Positions 12,801-25,300 of a stretch of 64,000 nt of DNA are shown in pieces; position 1 is the first letter of the stretch; every line of letters begins with the position of its first letter. The position numbers and the translations under genes were made by a program. The stretch is from Gyrodactylus bullatarudis (taxonomy: Eukaryota; Platyhelminthes; Monogenea; Gyrodactylidea; Gyrodactylidae), in the NCBI GenBank assembly GCA_012064415.1, contig SSNU01000068.1, positions 62,001 through 126,000 of the forward strand, in the 5' to 3' direction. The notes under the pieces are model-generated. The model made no database searches, had not been told where the DNA came from, and was given only the letters and a program-made list of their open reading frames with translations.

Positions 12801-13387
12801 CTTCATATTAATTACACCCTTCTCTTGCTCTTTCTTTTTCTATAGATAGACCAATACGAGACAGATGGCTACATTGTCAGGTAGCAAGCGAAAAACGTTA
12901 TAGTCAATCTATGCCGAACAGCTCCCTAAACCCTGTTTAGTAAAAAGCTACTTGGTTCAAAATTATAATTCAGTCACCAACTAAGAATTAAAAATTATTG
13001 TAAAAACCATAGATTCAACCAACTTCATATCAAAACCATCATGATTTGAATCTCTAGACACTCGATGACGATTTTAACGATACTTTTTATTTTCAGTATA
13101 TACACCTACTGTATAAAACGAATTTATTTTTACGAATAACATTCTTTAAAAGCATCGTAATACATGATGGTTTAGAATGACGCAAATTTTCTCTCTAGAT
13201 AAGAGAACTCATTAAAAATATTCATAAATTAATGAAAAAATGATTTTTCGGTTTTCATTTACGCATCTCTTATCTCTTGTTGTCTGCTGTTAATGTCGAA
13301 AGATGAAATTGAAAAGTTACGCAAAATCAAAACTGAATAAAATGTTTAAAAAATTGTTTGCTAATCGAATTAAAGAGTGAAAATATT

Positions 13388-13903
13388 ATGAGAATCTTGC
13401 TTGTTCTAGTTTTTATTTTGTACTTTTGTCTCTTAGCCTATTCAAAGAAGCCGGCGACACCAGCTAAACAAGGAGCAGCCACAGCTGTAGGAAGTGCAGG
13501 GGGCACTGCAGTTGGCGAAGATGAGGAAATGATCTCAAGAAGTGAAGAGATGCCAGGTACCCCAATACCAACAGGGTCCCAAAGTATGTCTCCGGTCGGC
13601 TACCAATCTTACTTTGATGAAGAGCCATCTTTACCGCGAGTGCTTGTTGGACAACCGAATCATAGTTCTTTCATGACTGGAGGTCAGGAAATGCCGGGTT
13701 CCCGAATGTTACTTTCGCTTGCCATAGCTAATCTCATGATTGCCCATAGTTCAGGCCTTCGAAAAAAGTACTCGAAAAACTTTCGACGAAAATGGTGTTT
13801 CCCAGTTATTTTTCATATAGATCAAACTTTTATGAATGCTAACACATATAAAAAGTATTATGCAATTTCAAAAATATTGACCATAAACAATTATCTGACA
13901 TAA
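13388..13903 (+). CDS. Small secreted protein, EMPGSR family member 1 (unrecognised)
   Basis: Intronless ORF of 171 aa. The start is the ATG at 13388, which puts a clean signal peptide (MRILLVLVFILYFCLLAYS) at residues 1-19. The mature part opens with a Lys/Pro/Ala/Gly-rich stretch and an acidic patch, then has EMPGT (54-58) and EMPGSR (101-106) followed at once by the amphipathic segment LLSLAIANLMI and SSGLRKK, then a basic tail. I do not recognise the family. The neighbour at 14173, 270 bp downstream on the same strand, is a paralogue sharing the signal peptide layout, the EMPGSR-LLSLAIA-LMI block and the SGLRK element. No recognisable enzyme motif; probably exported. An AT-rich leader with 'tataaaa' near 13115 could be the promoter. 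Confidence 0.7.
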   Translation: MRILLVLVFILYFCLLAYSKKPATPAKQGAATAVGSAGGTAVGEDEEMISRSEEMPGTPIPTGSQSMSPVGYQSYFDEEPSLPRVLVGQPNHSSFMTGGQEMPGSRMLLSLAIANLMIAHSSGLRKKYSKNFRRKWCFPVIFHIDQTFMNANTYKKYYAISKILTINNYLT

Positions 13904-14172
13904 CTTCCCATCATAATAACAACCCAAATCTGATGTTTCTCTATTTTTATATTTCCTTTAAAATAAAAAAGATGTTTGTTTATTGTGATTGTTTGTTATA
14001 TATAGAGAGTTCTCTCGTGTTGTTGTTCAATTGGAATGCAAAATGCTTATTTGGTATTCTTTTTCGTCGAAATAATAGAAATTATTCATCAGAGTTCACG
14101 TATCATGAATTTTTGCAGATCAAGTATAAATTAAGCTGTGCTCATGAGCAGAAATGAACAAGATTAGAAGGG

Positions 14173-14667
14173 ATGCAAAGTTTACTAAAAGTAATCCTCT
14201 TGGCCATTTTTCTCATACTTCAAATGGTTGTTGAGGCCAAGACAAAAACTGCAACAGGCGAGGAAAAGACAGCGGCCACTGGAGGAATGCAGAATATTAC
14301 TGTTGCATCCGATTACACGTATCATACAATGTCGGCATCAGGGAGAGACTCGGCTGGTTATTCAATGTCGGATATGGAGGGGGACCACTTGCCACAAATT
14401 CTTTCCTACCCGAATACAATATTTACGGGGGCTCAGTCAACTGAAATGCCTGGATCGAGGGCTCTCCTCTCACTGGCTATTGCACATTTGATGATTAAAC
14501 AATGCTGTTCACTGCGAAGTTGTTGTAGTGGCCTTCGTAAAATGTTTTGTCCTCTTCGTCTATCAAGTGACTATAGACCTGGGTTACTGCGTCAACAAAA
14601 CACATATTACTATTTATCAAATCATAAGATTTTCATCCCGAACATGATTACAGTCAATGTCTACTAA
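14173..14667 (+). CDS. Small secreted protein, EMPGSR family member 2 (unrecognised)
   Basis: Intronless ORF of 164 aa starting at ATG 14173. Signal peptide MQSLLKVILLAIFLILQMVVEA (1-22), then a Thr/Ala/Gly/Met-rich low-complexity region with tyrosines, then EMPGSR (91-96), ALLSLAIAHLMI (97-108) and a cysteine cluster (CCSLRSCCSGLRKMFC) that member 1 lacks except for SSGLRK. The C-terminus keeps the NTY-YY spacing of member 1. Across the shared block the codons differ widely (for example LLSLAI is ttactttcgcttgccata in one and ctcctctcactggctatt in the other), so the protein is conserved while the DNA is not: an old duplication of two genes under selection. Function unknown; a secreted, lineage-specific product. 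Confidence 0.7.
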   Translation: MQSLLKVILLAIFLILQMVVEAKTKTATGEEKTAATGGMQNITVASDYTYHTMSASGRDSAGYSMSDMEGDHLPQILSYPNTIFTGAQSTEMPGSRALLSLAIAHLMIKQCCSLRSCCSGLRKMFCPLRLSSDYRPGLLRQQNTYYYLSNHKIFIPNMITVNVY

Positions 14668-15335
14668 AGATGGACACAGTAAGCAGATTCAAGAGACAAA
14701 GAACTAAAAGATAACTTTATTTTTTATATTGACAAGTAAAATGAATTATACTAAATGAGGCTTTTTTTAAATTACATCATCACATTCTGATTGAATAAAA
14801 CAGACCATTGCATTTAGATTTAGTGATGAATCATCACTGATGATAAACCAAATAGAATCTGAAAAGAATTCTAATAGTTACTTAGCTATATAGAAAATTA
14901 ATTTCTACATTCATCTATAGAGAAATTTGTTGTCAACTAAGCTAATACACAGATTTGACTACAAATAAATTTAATAGTGGGAAAATTGTTTTGTTCCATG
15001 ATGGAATCGGAAATCTTTAAATAAGTACAGCCGGTCCCAAAAACTAAATGAACACTATATTCCACGGCGAGGAGTGCTAAATACACGAACAAATATATCA
15101 TAATATACCTATTTTTATCGTAGATTTCATTGGTCCGGTCTAAATTTTATTTCATTTACCAGTTTGGACATAAGAAATACATTGATTTTTAGGCTCATAC
15201 TGCAAGGATATTATAAGATAATTTAGTCGAAAATTGTATATGTTATTTTAAATGATCTTTCATCTGAGATTTATTTTGGTCGATTGATCTCTTTAAAAAA
15301 AATCAGAAAATACTGGTTACTTGTAAGCGACAGGG

Positions 15336-15344
15336 TTAAATTTA
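15336..15344. repeat. Target-site duplication TTAAATTTA (left)
   Basis: Nine bases repeated exactly at 16464-16472, directly flanking the foldback element. Confidence 0.85.
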
Positions 15345-16463
15345 GGGATTATTACAAAAACAAATGGATAGACCATTGCCTATTTTCATAAGCAAATGGA
15401 TATGCCAGACCTATTTTCATGAACAAATGGATGTTTCACATTTTCCCCAAAAACAAATGGACACACCTTGATATTTCATGAACAAATGGAAATTCCTCAT
15501 TTAAAAATATATATTGGTCCACATAAATAGGAGTTGTGTATCAATTTCTTATTCAAAACATATTGCTTAAATTTTCCGCTATGAGTTCCATAACATTGGC
15601 TATCATATTCAGATCTGTTTTTAAATCATTCTAAAATATGTAAGAAAAAAAGTTTACTTCAGGGCAAAACAAAGAATCTGACCCTATGTAGAATCTGGCT
15701 CTGAATTGACAATTTACCCTATTACATATTACCGCGGCGCATAGAATGTTGAGCAGCCTTTATCATACTTTATGGGTTTAGATAGCTTGATAAAGTAATC
15801 GTGAAGAGCGATCTTTAGACGTCAGCTACGCTTTAGAAAAAACCAAACTCGAGCATGTTTTGAATAAGAAATTGATACACAACTCCTATTTATGTGGACC
15901 AATATACAGTTAATTACACAGATGATGAAACGCTAGTTGAATATTTTTCATACCAGAATTATATTTATACCTCTCTGTCCTGACCTCGATGATCAATAGA
16001 TATCTCAACAACCAATCAAAATCGATGTTGGATTTTTTTGAATGAAAGAAATGTATGATAAAAAAATTTATTCATTGAAAGTGAAAACATCATTAAGTTT
16101 TTTGTTCTCAAGCAATGTAGAGACAATCTTTTAGATTAAGGTGCCTCTTTATCTCATGTAATTTGATTTTTCTGCTCACTCTGACCTCTTCTAAGAGTCG
16201 TCGATAAGCACATTTGAATGATCGAATTATACGTATATTTTTAAATGAGGAATTTCCATTTGTTAATGAAATACACAACGACGTGTCCATTTGTTCATGA
16301 AATATACAAAGATGTGTCCATTTGTTTTTGGGGTAAATGTGAAACATGCATTTGTTTATGAAATTAAGTCTGGTATATCCATTTGCTTATGAAAATAGGC
16401 AATGGTCTATCCATTTGTTTTTGTAAAATATGAAAATGGTCCATTTGTTTTTGTAATTATCCC
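15345..16463. mobile_element. Foldback-type element with subrepeated arms (MULE-like)
   Basis: 1119 bp with termini GGGATTATTAC / GTAATTATCCC and a perfect 9-bp target duplication. The outer arms (15345-15510; 16240-16463 inverted) are made of repeats of 'acaaatgga' every ~30 bp, five on the left and about seven on the right. A second, inner inverted pair of about 50 bp lies at 15512-15561 and 15855-15906 (the 'taggagttgtgtatcaattt' block). The right arm carries ~330 bp (15907-16240) with no left counterpart. No transposase; the small ORF at 16108-16347 is only arm sequence. The 9-bp duplication and GGG termini match the MULE at 48456, so mobilisation by a MULE enzyme is plausible. Confidence 0.8.
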
Positions 16464-16472
16464 TTAAATTTA
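16464..16472. repeat. Target-site duplication TTAAATTTA (right)
   Basis: Exact copy of 15336-15344. Confidence 0.85.
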
Positions 16473-16791
16473 TGATTTGAAGTGTAAAAGTAGTAATCAG
16501 TTGAATGGTCTGGTATGAATAAAGTCAAGGTTTGCTGTTGTGTTTAATAAATAGATCAGGAATAGTTGAATCATTAACTTGATGATGAGTGAAATTTTCA
16601 TCAAGAATCACGAAAAACTACAGGTAGGGTTCTAAAACCTAGAATAAATCTTCAGGGACGAATGCTTATATGCCTGAAACATGTCCTAAATTCTAAATAC
16701 TAATGTTGAATCACAGTAAATAATAGGACAGAGGGGAGAGGAGGTTTCTCAGTGTGTCATTGATTGACAGATTATAATACAAATACATGTA

Positions 16792-18371
16792 GTGATTATG
16801 AGTCATGACGTAATGTAGTGGGAAAATCTTCACACATTAGACATGTTATTTTAACCTTTGACTTAAAACACCAGAGGGGAGGGGTTTCAGCATTCTGTCT
16901 ATCCGTTTTGGCAAGATAAAGATTTTAGGATGATATTTTTCAATATCGATTTTTTTGGTTCAAATTTTGTTTCTCAAACTATTCTGGTGAATCTTGTGAT
17001 TATAGTTTGATTTTTTAAGGAATGCACAAAATTTTATGCTCTTTCGAATGGTGTAAGTGTCTCTTTATGTGAAAAGTTGAAATAACAGAGTTATTTTATC
17101 TTTTTTATTATTCATCCTAGACAATTTTTTGTTAATGCATTGAAAAGAGAAAAAAAATTTCTTTCAAATAATATATAATGAGCAAAACCTAATTAAATTA
17201 TATTAATTTTAAGATGGTTTAAAGAATTGGGGATGAGGTGAAAAACTGCTTATTCCTTATTGGCTAATGAGTGCTCAACGCTGATTGGCTGGAATTTTGG
17301 GGCAGAGAGGTATAAAACTAAAGCCTCCGTGATATTTTTAATCTATCTCGAGTCATCATGTGTCAAAATGACTGTTTTTATTAGAAAAATGGCAAATTTT
17401 TAGCAAGTATTGTGCTTAAAATGAGAAATTTTTGAGAAAAATAGCATATTTATAGCAAAATAATTTTTTATTCATCAACCTAGTTGTTGTTCGAATATAA
17501 CATGAATACTTTTTAAAATTTCCATCTTTAAATGTCTTAAACTTAGTGGAATAGTATTTAATGCGAGAGAAACATCTTTCAACATCCACTGATGTAGGGT
17601 TACAATTCATTAGTAGTTTGTAGATCCTAGAGCTTATGTCATTGTTGGCCATCTCCATGACTCGGCGTGCATCATTATTGCTCAATCGTTCCTCTATGTA
17701 AAACTTTATTTGAAGAGGATCATCTTTAAGATCTATTTGTTCAATTAATCGGGCCTAATTTGGTAATCGAACAATACACCTTTGATCTTTTGCATACCAA
17801 ACTGGTAATCCATTTTGACTTCGACGTCAACAACATCATATACATATGTTGTTTCAGGAATCTCTAAATTTCCGATCAAGATAGCACACTTTGAGCAGTT
17901 ATTGATTTTGCTATCATCTATTTGAATAAAAATAGGTTTTTGCAAGATGGAGCTTTTGATTCTCTAAACTTCCTCGTTGAAAAAAACATCAAGATGAGTT
18001 CTTGCTGACACGCTGGAAAATAACTTAGAGGTATTCCAGCTTTCAAAAAACCCTCAGCAATGATTTTTCCGACATCAAACTTTTTCTCTGCATGTAGAGC
18101 AGTTTGCTTAGATGATCGTTCGATTGAGTTTTGTGCTTCTGGGTTCCAAAATGATTGATAATGCAGTCGTTATTTGACGCTTTGAAGGTTGAAGGACAAA
18201 TTTCGCAATTGTTATATACAGGATTAAAACGGTCGAATTCAAAAGAAGATCCAAAACTAGCCATGAGCTTGAGAACATCCTTGGGATAGACATGATAGTA
18301 ATAAAAAACTATAGGCTAACAATGGGTATTAACCCCTAATTAAAATAAAAATATTAATCCAATGAAATCAG
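16792..18371 (-). repeat. Inverted duplicate of 8998-10577
   Basis: Reverse complement of the MRPL24-intron segment over 1580 bp with the same length and identical ORF translations. It includes the hAT 3' part, the 250-bp repeat and intron DNA up to 'cataatcac', where the two copies diverge. The true left limit in copy A is hidden by the gap. Confidence 0.9.
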
Positions 18372-18676
18372 GAACTATTTAATTAGATAAGAAAGTTTGT
18401 TAAAATATCTAGCCTAGTAACAAATGATAGAAATATCTTAAAAATGAAATGTTTTTCGATAAAAATGAGATTGAAATCCTATAGAAAACAGCATAGTGAT
18501 TAGAAAATAAAAAAATTATAAAAATAGCAAATTTTGTCAAATAGCAAAAAAAAAAGAAAATTTTATTCGATAACTAATGGTAATTAGAATTTCAAATAAA
18601 GTGATTTATGATGAGAGGAAGATTCTGAGCACGATATTCAAATTAGCAAAATTTAGCATTTTTACAGCCCTAGTTA
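17363..18676 (-). mobile_element. hAT transposon copy B, internally deleted, 5' end complete
   Basis: Same three coding blocks as copy A: finger 18264-18043, middle block 17945-17745 and dimerisation region 17685-17416. Here the 5' terminus is visible: read on the minus strand it starts CTAGGGCTGTAAAAATGC, a hAT-type end with 'agcaaaattta' subterminal repeats. The total is about 1.3 kb, too short for a full hAT transposase. No 8-bp target duplication is seen because the 3' flank is the shared 250-bp repeat. Confidence 0.72.
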
Positions 18677-19360
18677 TAAAGCAATAAATAATTTATTTGT
18701 AAAATCATTTTCAATAAATTTCATAACTACTTTTGAGTAAAATTGTAAATATTTTATATTAAATAAATCATTCATTCCTAATCTAACTTAGTCCAAGGAA
18801 AATAGACTTTAAATCGAGATGAAATACTGATCTATTTGATGTGCTAGCCAATAGATAACACCTGCAAGTGATAATCTTGATTGAAAGGTTTTGAGATAAT
18901 TGTGTTCGAACCTGAAATTCTCTCTAACTGAGTTCAAGAAAAAACAAAATAGATTTTCAACATAACAATATATTATTTGTACAGGATAAATGATAATATT
19001 TACACTTTTTTGGTGTTTTATTATGCTTTTTTGATAAAGCTCTTTAGATGAAATAAACCTCTTAGAGTATAGAATAAGAGAAAAAGATAAAAATCAGGAT
19101 AATTTATCCGGGCAAAGGTGTGACATTTTTCATCACAAATTTGAATAACTTGCAACCTAGATTAGTCATGTCAGATTCGATATGGTTCGATGCTGGAAAA
19201 TGGGATTAAAAGTGACAAAAAAGAAGCTTATCTCGCTTCAGATACAATCCAGTTGGGATTCAAAAAAGTCAAAATATATCAAGGGTTTTAAATAAAAATC
19301 GACATTAAAATATCGATTGAAAAGAAGAATTCAACACACATTAGTTGATGGAGAAATTTC

Positions 19361-22300
19361 TCAAACCATCTGACTTGTAACCAATTGTTGTCGATTTACG
19401 GGTATGGTTGTAATTGGGGTAGGGTATATTCCATTGTTTCTATTCTGCTTGTGTGGCTTCCCTCTAAGTATGACACAGGTAAAGATTAGTAAAATCATGG
19501 CGATGATTCCACCGGCAATCATTCCAGCCATTTCACCATATGTTAGGATCCATTCTTGTTCCTCAACTGAAAAGGAACAGAAAGTTAGCAATCTTAGCTA
19601 TTCTCGATAAAATTTGGGAATTTTTGAATCTTCACAAAAATTTTTAATTTCGAGCTAGATAAGCAATTATCGTAAAAGATTTTAGAAATAATACCGAATA
19701 ATTGGAATTATTCCAGCTTACTTGGACACAAGATGTGTACAAATTTTTCAGGCCTTGTCTTTGGATCTTTGGGATATTGCGGGCCAGTTGAGACACAAGA
19801 AACTCTATTCAAATTCAACAGACCAAGTTTATTGCAGTTGATTTTTATCTTTGAGCTAGTTATTGTCAGTTTGTCAGTGGATCCGGAGGATTCTTCTTCA
19901 AAGTTTTCACGGTTCTTCTTAATACAATCATCAGTTTCTGAAACCTCGTGTGTACTATGCTGAATTTGTCGAATATTTTCTTGTGTCTGAAAAAAAAGAT
20001 AGAAAATATCAATTAACACTATTAAAATTTAAATTCTAAAAATATTTCTCCGCATAGCCAAAAATACAAGCTGACTTTTTTGATGCCGATAAATTGACCA
20101 TATTCAAGAAAAAGTTGAATTTCTAAAATTTGGATCATTTTCCCCCAAGATAATAGGAAAATTCAGAATAATAGGGAATTTATCTATTAATTTTACTACT
20201 TGCAAATCAATGAAATTTTGATCAAAACATTAAATTTCCTATGGAAAAGGAGTCTTAGAGTATTTTAGATGTCAAACTGACCAGAAAAGAGCATGGATAA
20301 ATCCTAAGAAATATTTTTAAGAAGAAGACTGACAATGGGAAATATCTTCATTATGCCAGATTCAGTCCTATATCGCATAAAGTTGGCTTAGTGATTGGTC
20401 TAAGAAGAAAAGCAAGTCCGGAGGAATGGTCGAACAAATTAGAGAATTCTAAGGGTAGGGTTAAAATTTTAACCTCATTTTTGTACCAACTTTTCTTATA
20501 GAACTATCTTTTTTAAGTATTATTTTGAAAATGCTGAATTTTTCAAATCGCCACTCAATTTTTAATGAATTTTAACTTTGCAAGCACTAAAATCTGGAAT
20601 TTATTAAGTTTTATTTTCAAAAATACTCCCTCTTTAATAACTGTGTAAAAGTTATCCCTCTAATTTCTGCCCCTCAAGAATCTCTTTTGTAAATCGTGAC
20701 TACTTGTAAGCAGACATATTTACCGAAAAATAGGCTAAAAATTTATTTTCAACCAAATTAATACCTTTCGATAGATATTTTTCTGCTGATCATTTCTATA
20801 CCATGTTTAGTAGGGCTATTTCTAATAGAATTTGCAGAAAGTATCTTTCAAATTTTTCTTGAAATCTTAAAAATCAGAATTAAAAATTCTTCCTGACTAT
20901 TTTTCTCACATATGGGGTGGGGGCTATAATAATGACTAATGTTCGTATTGTTTTGGGACGCAGTCACAGGACCCCGTAAGATCCCCAGAAAAATTTCTCG
21001 CTTTCATCTGGCATCAAAGGAATCTAAAATCTTTTGTATTGCATGAATTGAAACCGTATATGGTCAATCTATTCTGTGTATGCTTTCCTGATGGGGTGGG
21101 CAATACTTTTACTTCATGTGAAATCATGAAATTTTCATTCAAAATGAAGCATGATATTCGCCTAGACGTTAACAAGCTTGTGGGAAAACCTCATCTGTAA
21201 TTTCTTCTATTCTTGGTATCTCCATGGCTAGAGTTAAATATTTTCTAAGATCAAAAATCGTCAAGTCTGACACTCAGAGATTCTATGACGAGATCAAAAT
21301 TTATTTGCTCAATATTGATAAGCCAATAAATTACGAAGAACTACAGAAAAATCTACGTGAAAAAGCAGAGGATCTGAACTTGAAATTCACTCGGGAAATA
21401 ATCAGACAATTTCTCGAACAGAATCCTCAGTTTAAATAGTTAGTTTCTCTTACATTAATTACATTATAGATTTTTCGAAGAAAAGAATATTGTATTAAAG
21501 ACAAGCTTGCAATTCTTGATCGATGTGAATTATATGGGAGAAAGAATGTCTCTCACCAAACAGGTATCAGTTTGGATTGTATTAGGCATTCTAAAATTTG
21601 GAGAAGTGAATAAATCCATCTTATTCCAATTGCGATAGTTCTTGTTATTTATCAAAAATCCGTCATACAAAAGTTGAGTTTGAGGTAGTAAATCATATCA
21701 CTATTTCAGATAAAAGCATTGCAGATAAAAGGTTTATCCAAATGTTTGGGGTCCTGTGACTGCATCAAACAATACGAACATTAGTCATGAATGACTCATT
21801 TCACAAGTGATGTGTATAATATCCCCACCCCATATGTGAGAAAAATAGTCAGGAAGAATTTTTAATTCTGATTTTTAAGATTTCAAGAAAAATTTGAAAG
21901 ATACTTTCTGCAAATTCTATTAGAAATAGCCCTACTAAACATGGTATAGAAATGATCAGCAGAAAAATATCTATCGAAAGGTATTAATTTGGTTGAAAAT
22001 AAATTTTTAGCCTATTTTTCGGTAAATATGTCTGCTTACAAGTAGTCACGATTTACAAAAGAGATTCTTGAGGGGCAGAAATTAGAGGGATAACTTTTAC
22101 ACAGTTATTAAAGAGGGAGTACTGTAATCTTATCGTTAAGAGGACCTTCATGGTAAATTCCGTTGTTTTATCATGTCTGTGTCAAATTGTATTAGAAATG
22201 AAAAATAAAAGAAAACCAGTCAATGATTATTGTATTCAAGTAAAAACTTTTTATTATTCAGTGAATAATATTCACTCATGTTTACTTTACAATACTCATT

Positions 22301-25300
22301 CTCGCACTCTCCCTCATAATTTTGACCCTTTTCCTCTATTGCAATGTACATAAACACAAGTAAATATTGTACAAGCAGACAAAATAGTTTGATTAGTCAT
22401 CATCATTATAGAAATAGTACGTGTGTGTGCATCCCTAAAAAATTCTGAATGAATCGATGAGATGATAGTAGTAAGTATAGTTTCGGTAGGATGCATAAAC
22501 TAACCTACTACTATTTCATTCATTTATACAATTTACAATACACGTTCATTTTATGACCAGCTAAAATCATATAGTAGTAGTCCATTCATATTCATACAAG
22601 AATTTCATTTTAGATAAAGAACTACTAGGAATACAAATATATATACTCTGGTAGTTTTGGTTGTTTTATTTTCTTCTATGAAAAAATACAACACAGGAAT
22701 AGGAGAGTGTTGTAGGAACATTGAGAGAGACACACACACAAACACGAATAAAATTAACTTTTTTTTAAATAAATAAATAAACTTGAAAGGGGTGGACGAA
22801 GATGGGCGCTTCTCATGGGTGGAAGGAGAATAGAGAGAAAGAGTCAATAATAAAATAGGTAGAATTTTTATTGAAATTCTCATTAGAAATACTCAAAAAA
22901 TGAGTAATTTCTAGTGGACCAAAGGTGAGAAATCAAAATGTTTAGAGAAAATCAAAAGAAAAACTCATTACTCAGTGAGGGATGAGTAATTTTTTTGAAA
23001 ACCACATTATTGTTTGTTTGGATGAAAGACTCATGACTTGAGGGATCAATCTATTCTAGGGAGAAGAGTAAAACAAGAGACTATAATTTGAATTTTTGGC
23101 TAGTTTCTGGAGATACAAGAAAGGAATTTTTATTGTGTGCATTAGAGTGGGGTGTAATTTTCAACCTCATATTGGTACCAACTTTTCTGATAGAAATATC
23201 AATTCTAAGCATTATTTTGTATAGAGGCATGTGTCGAAAATTCTTCACCAGTTTGAAAAATCTAGAATTTTTACTACGCAATCACTAAAATCCTAAATAT
23301 CTTGGCCATTCAATCAGTTAGATATTTCTTCACATTATTTTTGTATTAGTTTCTTATATTAAAAAGAATTGAATCTGAAAAAGAATTTGACTATTTTTTG
23401 ATTTTTTCGAACTTGCGCTTAAAGTTTTTGTTGATTTCGGAAATATTTAATACAAAAATCATGTGGTTCAAAAATGTCTGACTATCCGAGAAATTCTTAT
23501 CTTCATATCGGCTGGTTTTATTTTTGAAATGTAGCATTTAAAATCGGTAGAAATAGTCGACCTCGAAAATTTTTATGAACCTGATTTATTTTTAATACCT
23601 CATATGATTTTTTATGAAAAAAAGTATGAACAGATTCACTTGATTTACTATGGGAAATACCAAAACTTTGAAATTTCGGGGTAAAACTCTAACATCAAAT
23701 CTCTAACCTTTTGAAAACTTTCTATGCAATACTAACAAGTAGTATCATTCTCAAGTCTCTGATTCTTCAAAAAAGTTGAGATTTGCCTCGTTTTAATTCC
23801 ATATTCCACAAAAGATCTTAATTTGATAAAAATTTGCTAATCGTGTAGAGAATGTTTTTAATCAATGATAAAAGGTAACAGCGTCTTTGTAGATTTGCTC
23901 CTGAAAATCTGTCAACCTTTGCTACTCGTCACACAACAGCTTATTTGAAAATTTTCCCTATCAAAAAATCAGGTAATAAAGTAAAATCATTGATTCATTA
24001 TAAATATCAACTCTCCAAAGGCTTTACTATGAAAAGTGCTGTACAAGGCAGTTATTAACTAAATGAACTTAATTTTGGCAATAAATGGGATATGAAAAAG
24101 AAAAAATTTGAGTAACATTTTGAAAAAAAGATGTTGCATGAAGGTCACGTAAACAGCAGGGAAGATGGACAATAAAAGAACACGGCCAACTTAATAAAAA
24201 GTGAGGCTTTTCAAATTGCTCCCTTGAAATTGAAATTAAAAAACAACTGTGTGTAATACAGACACACAAACACAACTAGCCAGTAAATTACACAAAAACA
24301 TGTGAGGAGGGAACGATATATATAATAAAACAGCAATTACACTTCCACGCGTAGTATAAAGCAAGTATACGTATAGAAATAATATTTATGCACGTACAGC
24401 AGAGCATCATACTGGAAGAGGCAGTTGTACAGAGAGAATTTTTTCATTTTTTTCAAGAAACTACTATTATCATTATACCCTCTTGTTCAGCTTCATTCAT
24501 TCATTGAAGAGGGGTAGAAGAAAGTGGAAAGAAAAAATTTTTTTTTTCAAAAAGCTATAAGCTAACAAAAACACATGGTTTAGATGATGAGATCAGAAGG
24601 GAGATCTCCCTTTGATAGAGAAAATAAAAGAACTGATGATGATGATGATGATGATGAAAGGGGATATTTTTACTTCTCCTGCTGATATGGGCAGATGTAT
24701 CGAGTGGAAAATGCATGTTTTGGAGAAAATTATAAAAATATCCCCTTCTACTTGTATGGACGGGAAAAGAGTAGGGGGTGGTGGTGGACAACAACAGTAA
24801 GTATGGGAGAGAGTACATTCTTTTTTTTGACATGATCATTATCGACATGACATGATTAAAAAAGAAAGTAAAAGAGAATCATATATAGTCCATATCTCTA
24901 GTGGGAGAGAGAGAGCTGGTGCACACAAAAATAACAATTTGACACAAAAAGAAAAAAATGTTTTACGCCAATTTATACTACATTTGGAAATGATACTAAA
25001 AGTAGCTTTGGTTTATTGTCTTGATTTGCACTAATCAAGTTTGATTTTTGATGATAAACGCACGTCCAAGATTGTTTTGGGTTAATGCTCAAATAATCAA
25101 TATATTTTAAATATTCCTCAGTTTAACTTTCAAAGGGCCAAAATATTAGGCCTAAAAATTCTTGTAGATATAAAGATCCAAAAAAGATACACACCATTAA
25201 ATATCCTGTTTGTCAATCTTCTCGAAAAAAGTTGGACCAAAAGTGATTTTATCAGAATTGACTAAATTTTAAAAATCCTATTATTAAAGTTGGTAGATAT

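Noticed and set aside
16108..16347. 79-codon ORF on the minus strand
   Set aside because: It lies in the subrepeated right arm of the foldback element; its repeated pattern follows the DNA repeats.
22605..22883. 92-codon hydrophobic minus-strand ORF
   Set aside because: AT-rich low-complexity intron sequence, no domain, no conserved block.
24555..24848. 97-codon minus-strand ORF with a His run
   Set aside because: Produced by the (GAT)n microsatellite; no codon structure or splice support.
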